From assembly GCA_963811805.1 (NCBI GenBank), contig CAWESU010000001.1:2790001-2854000 (forward strand): DNA of 64,000 nt, written 5' to 3'. Shown one piece after another: positions 15,534 to 23,557 of the stretch (its first letter is position 1; every line of letters begins with the position of its first letter). A program made the position numbers and the translations under genes. This DNA is from DAHUXN01 sp963811805 (GTDB lineage Bacteria > Acidobacteriota > Terriglobia > Acidiferrales > UBA7541). Below the pieces are notes generated by a model, which ran no database searches, had not been told where the DNA came from, and saw nothing but the letters and a program-made list of their open reading frames with translations.

Positions 15534-17975
15534 ATGACCTTCTTGCAAGACTTACGCTACGGCCTGCGCGTTCTGATGAAGTCCCCTGGATTCGCCATCA
15601 TAGCGATTCTCACGCTCGCCCTCGGCATTGGCGCCAATTCGACGATTTTCAGTTGGATTAATTCCACCGTGCTCAACCCCATTCCCGGCGTCAAGCACGC
15701 GAGCCAGTACGTCGCCGTTTCCATTAACGGTCGTGACCAAAACCCTCTTGCCTATCCCGATTACGTGGATTTGCGCGACCGCAACCATTCCCTTTCGAGC
15801 CTCGTCGCCGCTTCCGCTACTTCCATGAGCCTCACCTCGAATGGCCGTCCTGAGCGCGTATGGGGGATCCTCGCTTCCGCAAATTACTTCGATTCTTTGG
15901 GCGTCCGTCCAATCCTCGGCCGGGGCTTTCTTCCCGTCGAAGACACCAAACCCGGTGGCGCGCCCGTTGTGGTCATCAGCTATCGCCTTTGGCAAACTCA
16001 TTTCGGCGGAGATCCATCCATCGTCGGCCAGACTGTCTCGATCGACCACCATCCTTTTCAAATCGTCGGCGTCGCGCCTAGCGGTTTTGTCGGAACACAA
16101 ACCGGTCTGAGCTACGATTTGTGGGTTCCCCTCATGATGGTCGGAGAGTTTTACAGCGGCGACACCGCCGACTTCCTTTTGCATCGACGCGGCGCCTCGT
16201 GGCTTCTCTGCGTCGGCCATCTCAAGCCCGGCGTCACCATCGATCAGGCTCAATCGGACCTGAACATCGTCATGCAACAAATTGCTGCCCAATTTCCCAA
16301 GGAGCATGTCGGCAAATCTGAAATCACCGTCAGTCCGCTCTGGCGCGCTCCTTTCGGCGCGAATTATTACCTCCACGCAATTCTTTTTCTTCTGCTTGCG
16401 ATTTCCGGCGTCGTGCTCCTGCTGGCCTGCGCCAACGTCGCCAATCTTTTGTTGGTTCGCTCTGTTTCACGGCGCCGCGAAATGGCCATTCGTCTCTCCA
16501 TCGGCGCCAGCCGCTGGCGCCTCATCCGCCAGTTGCTTGCAGAAAGCCTGATTCTGGCCATCTGCGGCGGCGGCATCGCTATGCTCTTCACTCTGTGGAC
16601 CGCCGGAACGCTGGGCAGCTTCGTTCCGCCCGTCGCGGAAATTCCTCTTTCCATGACTGTGACCGCGGACCACACCGTTCTGCTCGCCACGTTCATTATT
16701 TCCATTCTCACGGGAGTCATCTTCGGCATCTTGCCGGCGCTTCGCTCCTCTGGCCTTCAGCCCGCGAATGTCCTCAAGGAAGAAGCTGGCAGCGCCTCCG
16801 GCGGCCTTCACAAAGCTCGCCTTTCGAGCGTCTTGGTCGTCGCGCAAATCGCCATGTCGTTGCTGCTGCTCGTTTGCGCCGGGCTCTTTATCCGCAGCGT
16901 CCGCCAGGCCCAGCAATTCAATCCAGGCTTTAATCCTCATCACGTCCTGCTCGACAGCTACGACCTCAGCGGGCTCGGGTACGACAGGAAATCAGGCATG
17001 CAGTTTCATCGGCAGCTTTACGATAAGCTCCAGACAATCCCGGGGATCGAATCCGCCACCATCGCCGGTTGGATTCCGCTAGGCTTTGATGACAGCAGTT
17101 ACACTCTTCAGATCCAAGGCTACGTTCCTCAGGCTCACGAATCCATGGATGTTCAATACGCGGACATCGCACCCAACTATCTCCACACCATGCAAATTCC
17201 TCTCGCATCCGGCCGCGAATTCACCGCCGCTGATATCGATGGTTCGCAGCCCGTTGCCGTCGTCAACGCCGCGTTCGCCAGCCGTTATTGGCCGCACAAG
17301 CAGGCCATTGGCGAAAAACTTCAGGCCACCGGCACTTGGTTTACCGTCGTTGGTGTTGCGCAGAATAGCGACTATCACAAGCTCGGCCAAAAGCCGCAGC
17401 CGTTTCTCTACCTTCCGTTTTTCCAGGACTATAATCGCCGCTGCGCGATTTACGTTCGCGTGGCGGGCAACCCGCTGTCCGTCGTCGGCCCTGTTCAGGA
17501 CGCGGTCCATTCGCTGGACGCCGACATGCCTCTTTTCGATCTCACAACTCTCGACTCGCGCGTCCAGCTCAGCACCACGACGCAGCGCCTTGCCGGAGTT
17601 TTTGTTGGCGGCTTCGGCGTGCTCGCTCTCATTCTGGCGGGGATCGGAATCTACGGGGTTCTTGCCTACACCACGCGCCAGCGCACTCACGAGATCGGCA
17701 TTCGCATGGCTCTTGGAGCTGAGCCGCGCGATGTTCTGCGCCTCGTTTTGCGCCAGGGTCTCATCCTTGCTGTTCTGGGTCTAGCCATCGGCCTCGCCGC
17801 TTCCTTTGCGCTTACGCGCGCGCTATCCAGCCAACTGTTCGGCATCAGTGCCGCCGATCCGCTTACATTTGGCGCCGTGGCGCTTCTGCTGCTCGCCGTC
17901 GCGCTTCTCGCTTGTTACATCCCCGCGCGCCGCGCCATGCGAACGGACCCCATGGTCGCGCTGCGCTACGAATGA
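15534..17975 (+). CDS. ADOP-type ABC transporter permease (MacB/FtsX family)
   Basis: The 813-residue protein starts MTFLQDLRYGLRVLMKSPGF, the ADOP hallmark, with the first membrane helix TIGA-like stretch IIAILTLALGIGANSTIF. It has two MacB periplasmic core domains and two FtsX four-helix permease units: LLLACANVANLLLVRSVSRR marks the first and TRQRTHEIGIRMALGAEPRD the second, and the end is PARRAMRTDPMVALRYE. No ATPase gene is adjacent, as usual for these orphan permeases. A GAGGTG site selects 15534 over an upstream ATG. The substrate is unknown; roles in peptide or drug efflux are inferred from MacB. Confidence 0.9.
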   Translation: MTFLQDLRYGLRVLMKSPGFAIIAILTLALGIGANSTIFSWINSTVLNPIPGVKHASQYVAVSINGRDQNPLAYPDYVDLRDRNHSLSSLVAASATSMSLTSNGRPERVWGILASANYFDSLGVRPILGRGFLPVEDTKPGGAPVVVISYRLWQTHFGGDPSIVGQTVSIDHHPFQIVGVAPSGFVGTQTGLSYDLWVPLMMVGEFYSGDTADFLLHRRGASWLLCVGHLKPGVTIDQAQSDLNIVMQQIAAQFPKEHVGKSEITVSPLWRAPFGANYYLHAILFLLLAISGVVLLLACANVANLLLVRSVSRRREMAIRLSIGASRWRLIRQLLAESLILAICGGGIAMLFTLWTAGTLGSFVPPVAEIPLSMTVTADHTVLLATFIISILTGVIFGILPALRSSGLQPANVLKEEAGSASGGLHKARLSSVLVVAQIAMSLLLLVCAGLFIRSVRQAQQFNPGFNPHHVLLDSYDLSGLGYDRKSGMQFHRQLYDKLQTIPGIESATIAGWIPLGFDDSSYTLQIQGYVPQAHESMDVQYADIAPNYLHTMQIPLASGREFTAADIDGSQPVAVVNAAFASRYWPHKQAIGEKLQATGTWFTVVGVAQNSDYHKLGQKPQPFLYLPFFQDYNRRCAIYVRVAGNPLSVVGPVQDAVHSLDADMPLFDLTTLDSRVQLSTTTQRLAGVFVGGFGVLALILAGIGIYGVLAYTTRQRTHEIGIRMALGAEPRDVLRLVLRQGLILAVLGLAIGLAASFALTRALSSQLFGISAADPLTFGAVALLLLAVALLACYIPARRAMRTDPMVALRYE

Positions 17976-18093
17976 TGGTTTGTGGCTCGCGTCCGCCGCC
18001 CGCGTGGACGCAAGGTCGTCCGAGCGATTCTCAGCGAGCGCGCCTTCGATCTCCGCTTTCGCCGATTCGCCTTCGACGGTAAACTTTCCTCTC

Positions 18094-18450
18094 ATGTATT
18101 CCGCCGCCGTCCTCGACCATTTCAAAAATCCGCGCAACCCCGGCGATTTGCCCGACGCGACGGCCGTGGTCGATGTAGAGAATCCCGTCTGCGGCGACGT
18201 TCTTCGACTCGCTGCCCGCCTCGACAACGGCAAAATCTCCGCCGTACGCTTCAAAGCTCAGGGCTGTGTCACCGCGCTCGCCTGCGCCTCCGCGCTCACT
18301 GAGCTTCTCGCCGGCAAATCCGTCCACGAAGCACGCCTTGTCACCGCTGCGCAGATCTCCGACGCCCTCGGCGGCCTGCCACAAGCCACTTTTCACGGCG
18401 CGCAGCTCGCCGCCGACGCTCTCGCCGCCCTCCTCGCCAAATTGTCTTAG
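18094..18450 (+). CDS. IscU/NifU-N-like iron-sulfur scaffold protein, third Cys absent
   Basis: The 118-residue protein MYSAAVLDHFKNPRNPGDLP... has the IscU core: Cys33 in NPVCGD (with Asp35) and Cys58 in FKAQGCVTALACAS. The third cluster ligand, Cys in the usual H-C pair, is replaced: His101 is followed by Gly102 (TFHGAQLAADAL). It may hold clusters with altered ligation or act as a carrier. The start at 18094 follows TTTCCTCTC with no clear ribosome site, and a long in-frame extension upstream has no homology, so I excluded it. No cysteine desulfurase gene is nearby. Confidence 0.82.
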   Translation: MYSAAVLDHFKNPRNPGDLPDATAVVDVENPVCGDVLRLAARLDNGKISAVRFKAQGCVTALACASALTELLAGKSVHEARLVTAAQISDALGGLPQATFHGAQLAADALAALLAKLS

Positions 18451-18481
18451 GGAATTTGCTCCGCGCACGTCGCGCAGCAAT

Positions 18482-18844
18482 TCAGGACGCGAATGTCCGC
18501 TCTAGCAGAAACGCCGCGCACACCACAATCGCGACCACGGCCCACAGCGCCGCTGTATGCACCTTCCAAACGCCTCGCGCGCTTAACGCAAGAACCAGCG
18601 CAACCACCAGGAAAAATGGCCCGGTGATGATGCAATGAAAAGCCCGGTTGCGAACGAGATTCGCCACGCACGCGAGTCCCAGCGCCGCGAACAGCACAAC
18701 CAACTGGTATTTCTCGGCATGCAACCCGTAGATCGCCGCCAGGCCCGCTGCATAAAAAATCGCGAACGCGCATCCCCAGAAGCAGAGCGAATGCCACGAT
18801 GAGCAGCAGTAACCTCTCGCGGAGATGGCGCCGCCTTTAGCCAT
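18482..18844 (-). CDS. Small integral membrane protein, unknown function
   Basis: The 120-residue protein has about four hydrophobic segments (around residues 20-40, 47-64, 71-89 and 95-114) with short charged loops (HAEKYQ, RNRAFH). It is the last gene of a same-strand run xdhC-mocA-CMD, 46 bases after the CMD stop, so it may be co-transcribed. The N-terminal 20 residues are Cys/Ser-rich and the start is uncertain. I do not recognise the family. Confidence 0.55.
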   Translation of the reverse strand: MAKGGAISARGYCCSSWHSLCFWGCAFAIFYAAGLAAIYGLHAEKYQLVVLFAALGLACVANLVRNRAFHCIITGPFFLVVALVLALSARGVWKVHTAALWAVVAIVVCAAFLLERTFAS

Positions 18845-18890
18845 GATTTATCGCTGCGTAATCTTATAGCGGCTCGGACGGCGAAGTCAC

Positions 18891-19466
18891 TCAGTTCGCG
18901 GGGCGCTCCGGCAGCGGACAAAACTTCCCGTGCGAAAATCCCTCCGCTTCTACGCCGAACGCGCGGTTGAACCGCGCGCGATAATTTTCCCAGGCGACCG
19001 CTGCGGTCAACTCGACGAGTTGTCGCTCCGAGAAATCCCGCCGCAGCGCTGCAAACAGCTCATCGGAAACATTCGCTGGCGTGCGCGTCAGCCCCACCGT
19101 CAGCCGCAGCACGTTTTTCTCTTGCTCCGAGAATTTCGCGCTCTCCTCGAATCGCGCCATATCCATCAGCTGCTCTTCCGTAATCCCATTAGTTTTTCTG
19201 CCCACGGCAGAATGAATGTCAATTCAAAATGGACACCCCACGAGCATCGCCGTTTTCAGCATCGCTAGGCGCCTGAATCGCGCGGGCAACTCGCCCTTCG
19301 CTTCCGAATACGTCGTCATGCGTGTGTACTGCCGCAAAAGCCGCGGATCATAGCCGAGAATTTTCATCCCTTCCGGAACATGGCCGATCCGCCGTTTCGC
19401 AAACCAGTAAATCAGCCGAACGCTCCACGTCGCTTTCTTTGGCTCAACTCCGCTCATGCGAGGCAT
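18891..19466 (-). CDS. Carboxymuconolactone decarboxylase/AhpD-like protein with in-frame TGA at the CxxC motif: candidate selenoprotein
   Basis: Two minus-strand reading frames, 19466-19224 and 19205-18891, lie in the same phase and are separated only by one TGA at 19226-19224. Read through, they make 191 residues, the normal length for this CMD subfamily: an N-terminal SVRLIYWFAKRRIGHVP block, then KTAMLVGCPF-U-IDIHSAVGR and a complete C-terminal helical domain. The TGA is codon 81, exactly where AhpD-like proteins have the second Cys of the redox pair (C-x-x-C, here Cys78-Pro-Phe-U81). The downstream part is fully conserved-looking, which argues against decay. A hairpin suited to a bacterial SECIS follows. 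An AAGGAG site precedes the ATG. Members are thiol peroxidase-like or decarboxylase-like. A plain nonsense mutation remains possible. Confidence 0.75.
19196..19212 (-). promoter_or_regulatory. Candidate bacterial SECIS element
   Basis: On the mRNA strand TTCTGCC-GTG-GGCAGAA forms a perfect 7-bp stem with a three-base loop starting with G. The apical loop begins 18 nt after the in-frame TGA, inside the 16-37 nt range reported for bacterial SECIS elements, which also require a G in the first two loop positions. The hairpin lies in the coding sequence, as in other bacteria. Confidence 0.65.
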
Positions 19467-19543
19467 AAATCTCCTTCCGTTGCCGCAACGCTCTTTCGTG
19501 CCAAGAGAAATCCAGCGGCGAATCTCGCTGCGAACTTCACTTG

Positions 19544-20212
19544 CTATTTTAGATTCGGAATTTGTTTCAGGGACTCCGGATCGTTCAAATTCAATACCAC
19601 GCCTTCTTCTTCCACGGGAACCTCGGCCACATCGCCCTCATGCGCGCGCACCACCGCTCTCGCCCCAATCTCCTCCGGCGCGTTCAGCAGCTCGGCATAC
19701 ATCGCGCTCGGGAAAATCACCGGATGCCCGCGCCGGCCGCGGTACGTCGGAATCACGATTTTGCTTTTCGCACCATCGAACGCGCCGATCACGCGCCCGA
19801 CCACTTCCGCCGAAATCAGCGGATGGTCCACCAGGCACACCAGCATTCCTTCCGTCGCGCCTTCCGGCAAGCTTCGTATCGCCGCTTGCAGCGACGAAAG
19901 CTGCCCGCGCTGCCACTCCTTGTTCACCACGAGTTCGTCGCCGTCCAATTTCGCCCGCGCCTGAATTTCTCGCGTGTGCGCGCCCACCACCACGCGCAAA
20001 ATCCCCGTTCGCGGATGCCGCGTCACTTCGATCAAATGGCACAAGAATGTCTTTGGCTGTTCTGGTGCGGACTCGGTAGGGGCGGGCTTTAGCCCCGCCC
20101 GTTTTGGGTTTTCCGCGTCGGCAAGAGGAAACACGTCAGGGAAGGGAAGCAGCGCCTTCGGTTGCCCCATGCGCCGCGATTCGCCCCCCGCGAGGATCAC
20201 TACCGCCAGCAT
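19544..20212 (-). CDS. MobA/MocA-like NTP transferase (molybdenum cofactor nucleotidyltransferase)
   Basis: The 222-residue protein begins MLAVVILAGGESRRMGQPKA, the GT-A nucleotidyltransferase motif (LAGG-x-S-x-R-M-G-x-x-K) of MobA/MocA, with LVCLVDHPLIS as the metal-binding D-x-P region and GRRGHPVIFP typical of MocA (CTP:molybdopterin cytidylyltransferase). XdhC lies four bases upstream, supporting a role in cofactor maturation for molybdenum hydroxylases. An insertion at about residues 25-54 (ENPKRAGLKPAPTESAP region) is not part of the family fold and coincides with a dispersed palindromic repeat at 20076-20101. Confidence 0.85.
   Translation of the reverse strand: MLAVVILAGGESRRMGQPKALLPFPDVFPLADAENPKRAGLKPAPTESAPEQPKTFLCHLIEVTRHPRTGILRVVVGAHTREIQARAKLDGDELVVNKEWQRGQLSSLQAAIRSLPEGATEGMLVCLVDHPLISAEVVGRVIGAFDGAKSKIVIPTYRGRRGHPVIFPSAMYAELLNAPEEIGARAVVRAHEGDVAEVPVEEEGVVLNLNDPESLKQIPNLK
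20076..20101. repeat. REP-like palindromic repeat inserted in the mocA-like gene
   Basis: This 26-base imperfect palindrome (core GGGGCGGGCTTTAGCCCC) is identical to a copy at 28060-28085 in non-coding DNA. Here it lies in frame inside a gene and encodes the peptide RAGLKPAPTE on the minus strand. Confidence 0.85.
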
Positions 20213-20216
20213 GGCG

Positions 20217-21044
20217 TCACTCGTGTTTCAGCGCCGGAATCTCATCGAAACGCACCGCTTTGTGCTTCACGCCCGGCTCTACGTTTCTGCGTATCGCAAT
20301 CAACTCCGCCGTCACGCTCACCGCAATCTCTTCCGGAGTCAGCGCGCCAATCTCCAGCCCCACCGGCGCGTGCACACGCGCGAATTTCTCGATCGCGATG
20401 CCTTGCTTTTCGAGCGCCCGGTAAACCGAAATCACTTTGCGCTTGCTGCCGATCATCCCGATGTATCGCGCCTCCGTGCCCACCGCCCATTCCAGCACGC
20501 GCATATCGTCTTTGTGCCCGCGCGTCACAATCACCAGATAACTCGACGCGTTCGGCTTCAACTTTTCGAATGCCTCTTCGTAACTCGTGACAATTTCCTC
20601 CGCCATCGGAAACCGCTCCGCGTTCGCGAAGCTCGAGCGGTCGTCGATCACGTTGATCGAAAATCCCGCCAAACTCGCCACGCGCCCCAGCGCCGTCGAC
20701 ACGTGCCCGCCGCCGAACAAATACAATCGCGGCTGCGGCAAAATCGGCTCCACAAAAATCTCCAGCGTCCCGCCGCAAATCAGCCCCGCGTCGTACGCCG
20801 CTTCATTATTCAAGCTGAACGTCATCTTCCGCGGCATTTCTTCGCGAATCACTTCCTTGGCCGCCGCCCACACTTCCGCTTCCACGCAGCCGCCGCCCAC
20901 CGTCCCGGCAATCGATCCGTCGTCGCGCACCAGCATCCGCGAGCTCTCGTAGCTCGGAATCGACCCGTTCGTATGCACAATGGTGGCCAGCGCCCCGCGC
21001 TGTCCCGCGCGCCTCATCCGCACGATTTCTTCGAACAGGTCCAT
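20217..21044 (-). CDS. XdhC/CoxI family protein
   Basis: From the ATG at 21044 the 275-residue protein has the XdhC_CoxI N-domain (ALATIVHTNGSIPSYESSRM, then DGSIAGTVGGGCVEAEV) and a C-terminal Rossmann domain (LYLFGGGHVSTALGRVA, YIGMIGSKRK). XdhC proteins bind molybdenum cofactor and assist its sulfuration before insertion into xanthine-dehydrogenase-type enzymes. It heads a likely operon with the mocA-like gene and, 77 bases further, the CMD selenoprotein candidate. No molybdenum hydroxylase gene is in the window. Confidence 0.9.
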   Translation of the reverse strand: MDLFEEIVRMRRAGQRGALATIVHTNGSIPSYESSRMLVRDDGSIAGTVGGGCVEAEVWAAAKEVIREEMPRKMTFSLNNEAAYDAGLICGGTLEIFVEPILPQPRLYLFGGGHVSTALGRVASLAGFSINVIDDRSSFANAERFPMAEEIVTSYEEAFEKLKPNASSYLVIVTRGHKDDMRVLEWAVGTEARYIGMIGSKRKVISVYRALEKQGIAIEKFARVHAPVGLEIGALTPEEIAVSVTAELIAIRRNVEPGVKHKAVRFDEIPALKHE

Positions 21045-21175
21045 ATTCTTTTCCGTTCTTTTCAGGTTACGGCTCGCGCCAGCCCCTGTCAATCGCCCGC
21101 GCCTAAATCGTGCGCTGCGTCTTTTGTGTGTCGCGAGAATCTACAACCTGCCTCATAAATGCCCGCAAATGTTTC

Positions 21176-21204
21176 TTGACACAAACAAACGTACGTAGTA
21201 GATA
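21176..21204 (+). promoter_or_regulatory. Promoter of the blaI-blaR1-like operon
   Basis: TTGACA and TAGATA are separated by 17 bases. The spacer end contains the palindrome ACGTACGT (21190-21197), a possible operator core for the encoded repressor; this does not match the textbook BlaI site closely. Confidence 0.65.
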
Positions 21205-21222
21205 TGACGACAGGGGTAGGCA

Positions 21223-21600
21223 ATGAAGATACCACGCATCACCGCATTCGAGCTTCAACTGCTCGAGAAGCTGTGGCAACTCGGTCCCGCATCCGTGCGC
21301 GAAATTCAAGAGGCTTTGCCGGAAGAAAATCGTCCTGCCTACACCACCGTTCAGACCATGATCTATCGCTTGGAACAGAAGGACGCTGTGAGACGTGTCA
21401 AGAAAGTGGGCAACGCTCATGTGTTCGAAGCGGTGCTCTCGCGGCTCTCCGTTCGCAAGAGAATTGTCGCGGACTTTCTAAAAATGTTTGGCGGCTCGCC
21501 GGCTTCTGTCATGTCGCACCTCGTCGAAACCGGACAACTCACCCTTGCCGACATCCGCGCGCTCGAAAAGGAGCTGGCCAGAAGGGAGAGCCGGAAATGA
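21223..21600 (+). CDS. BlaI/MecI/CopY-family repressor
   Basis: The 125-residue protein has the Penicillinase_R winged helix: ITAFELQLLEKLWQLGPASV, then YTTVQTMIYRLEQKDAVRRV, and a C-terminal dimerisation helix (VRKRIVADFLKMFGGSP). Such repressors are inactivated when a partner BlaR1-type sensor cleaves them. That partner is coded next, overlapping by four bases (ATGA). An AGGGGTAGG site precedes the ATG. Confidence 0.93.
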   Translation: MKIPRITAFELQLLEKLWQLGPASVREIQEALPEENRPAYTTVQTMIYRLEQKDAVRRVKKVGNAHVFEAVLSRLSVRKRIVADFLKMFGGSPASVMSHLVETGQLTLADIRALEKELARRESRK

Positions 21601-23360
21601 TCCTCGCGCTGGGGAAGCATCTTTTTGAGTCCACGATCATCACTGTATTCGTTGGAGCTCTAACCCTAATTCTTCGCCGCCGCGGACCTGCGACACGCCA
21701 CATGTTATGGCTACTTGCTGCCGCGACCTTCCTTTTGCCTGGCGAAACTATTTCACTTCTCGGATCAAAACTCGCCCAGCTTCTTCCCATAAATCACGTC
21801 TCACAACCACTCCCGATGCTCCTTGCACCGTGGGTAGCGCCGTCGACGGTTTCTTTACCGCCGCACACTCCGAACACAAGCGTTCTCAATTATTTCTTAC
21901 TCCTCGTTTGGCTTTTGGGCTGCGTGCTCATGCTCATCGCTTGGCTGCCAAAACTTTGGAGGGCGCCACACTTTTCCGATTCGCGCGATAACAATTTGCA
22001 CGAATCCCTGCAACGGCTGCAGCAGCGCATCGGATTGCGCCAAGCGGTGACGCTCCGATTCTCGGATTCGATCGCCGAACCCGTGCTCTTCGGGTTCCGC
22101 AAGGCCATAATCTTTCTGCCAACTGGCCTTGCCGGAAAGCTCTCCTGTGCGGAACTCGAATCGGTCGTTCTGCACGAACTCGCCCATGCCAAACGCATGG
22201 ACAACTGGACGGCGGCCTTCTCGCATGTGGTGACCTGCATATTTTGGTTTTATCCGCTCCTCTCGTGGATTGAGCAGCGCCTCCACCGCGAACGCGAACT
22301 GGCTTGCGACGAAATGGTGGTTCGCTATGGCGCTGCGCCCGGCGACTACATGGCAGGCATTCTCAAGGTCTGTCGTCTTCAGTTGACCGAAAACGTTGCC
22401 GGTGTTTCCGGAGTTTGCAGATCCAATCTCAAAAATCGAATGGAGGCCATCATGTCACTCTCTGCCGAAAGCATGCCAACGCCGACTCCGAAGACCCTGC
22501 TTGGAGGTCTCGTTGCCGCCGTCTTCCTCGTACCTATACTCGTTGGCTTCTTCTTCGCTCCCATGGGTTCTGCGGCGAGAGTTCTGGACCAATCTTCCTT
22601 CGCCGGAACCTGGGAAGGGGAAATGCAGAACTTACCGGGCCTGGACCTCAAGATTGATGAAACGGGCGGGAACATCAGCGGGACCGCTGTTTTTTATCTC
22701 CTGGGACGCAGCAAGGTAAGTGAACCCTGGCACGAAAGCGGCCAAAAATATTCCGCACCTCTTCTGGTGACGCATGTGGACGGTAGGATTCTCACATTTG
22801 AAGTTCAGCGCAAGAAATGCGAAGGGTGCACCGAACTGATGCCGAACGCCAAATTCCGTATGGAGCTCACCGGTCCAAACGAGGCGCGCCTGTGGAACCT
22901 GACAGAGAACAGTAAGGGTGCGGGATTGGAGCTCGTGCGTTCCATGGGCACGTATGGACAAGACCAGCGTACCGGCCCGCCGCTCCCGTCGGACCAGGCT
23001 TCCGCGGTCGGTTGCATACGTAGCATCATCACGGCCGAGGCATATTACAGTAAGCATTATCCGGCCGGCTTTAGCCCGACCCTCGCCTCACTGAGGGTTC
23101 CTCCAAAGGGAGTGAAGCCATCCGCTTCCGCTGCAGACCTCCTCACGGATTCCCTCACGAGTGGGACGACACACTCCTACATTTTCACCTATACCGCCGG
23201 TCCGAAGGACTCCAGCGGGAAGATCACCACATTCTCCGTCACCGCGCGGCCGATTACCTGGAAGAAAGGTGTCCGTAGCTTCTTCGATGACGAGACTGGC
23301 ATCATCCACTGGACTGACAAGGACCGCGCCCCCAGGGCTACTGACGCCCCAATCAACTAA
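21597..23360 (+). CDS. BlaR1/MecR1-like M56 membrane metallopeptidase with a non-beta-lactam sensor tail
   Basis: The 587-residue protein has four predicted membrane helices in the first ~300 residues and the M56 zinc motif HELAH at 193-197. The C-terminal ~300 residues do not show the penicillin-binding S-x-x-K domain of BlaR1. They contain a lipocalin-like beta region (SFAGTWEGEMQNLPGLDLKI) and an end segment (AVGCIRSIITAEAYYSKHYP) resembling pseudopilin-like domains common in Acidobacteriota. The stimulus is therefore probably not a beta-lactam. The start at 21597 is fixed by the ATGA overlap with blaI. Confidence 0.85.
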   Translation: MILALGKHLFESTIITVFVGALTLILRRRGPATRHMLWLLAAATFLLPGETISLLGSKLAQLLPINHVSQPLPMLLAPWVAPSTVSLPPHTPNTSVLNYFLLLVWLLGCVLMLIAWLPKLWRAPHFSDSRDNNLHESLQRLQQRIGLRQAVTLRFSDSIAEPVLFGFRKAIIFLPTGLAGKLSCAELESVVLHELAHAKRMDNWTAAFSHVVTCIFWFYPLLSWIEQRLHRERELACDEMVVRYGAAPGDYMAGILKVCRLQLTENVAGVSGVCRSNLKNRMEAIMSLSAESMPTPTPKTLLGGLVAAVFLVPILVGFFFAPMGSAARVLDQSSFAGTWEGEMQNLPGLDLKIDETGGNISGTAVFYLLGRSKVSEPWHESGQKYSAPLLVTHVDGRILTFEVQRKKCEGCTELMPNAKFRMELTGPNEARLWNLTENSKGAGLELVRSMGTYGQDQRTGPPLPSDQASAVGCIRSIITAEAYYSKHYPAGFSPTLASLRVPPKGVKPSASAADLLTDSLTSGTTHSYIFTYTAGPKDSSGKITTFSVTARPITWKKGVRSFFDDETGIIHWTDKDRAPRATDAPIN

Positions 23361-23389
23361 GCTCTGCGGCGTTGGCAAGCATACTCAGT

Positions 23390-23411
23390 GCTCGTCGAAT
23401 GCTCGACGAGC
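23390..23411. terminator. Possible terminator hairpin
   Basis: GCTCGTCGA pairs perfectly with TCGACGAGC around ATGC, 30 bases after the blaR1-like stop. No T-run follows, so Rho-independent function is uncertain. Confidence 0.45.
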
Positions 23412-23557
23412 GCGGATTGCTCCGCAATCTCTGACGGGTAATCGCAACGCGCCTAGCGCTCACTGACCACTGACCAGTTCCTTTCCCCTTTTCCTCCATC
23501 TGTAGCAAAATACTGAGCTCGCATACATTCGCGACGCGCGGGTCAGCAGGAGGCTCC

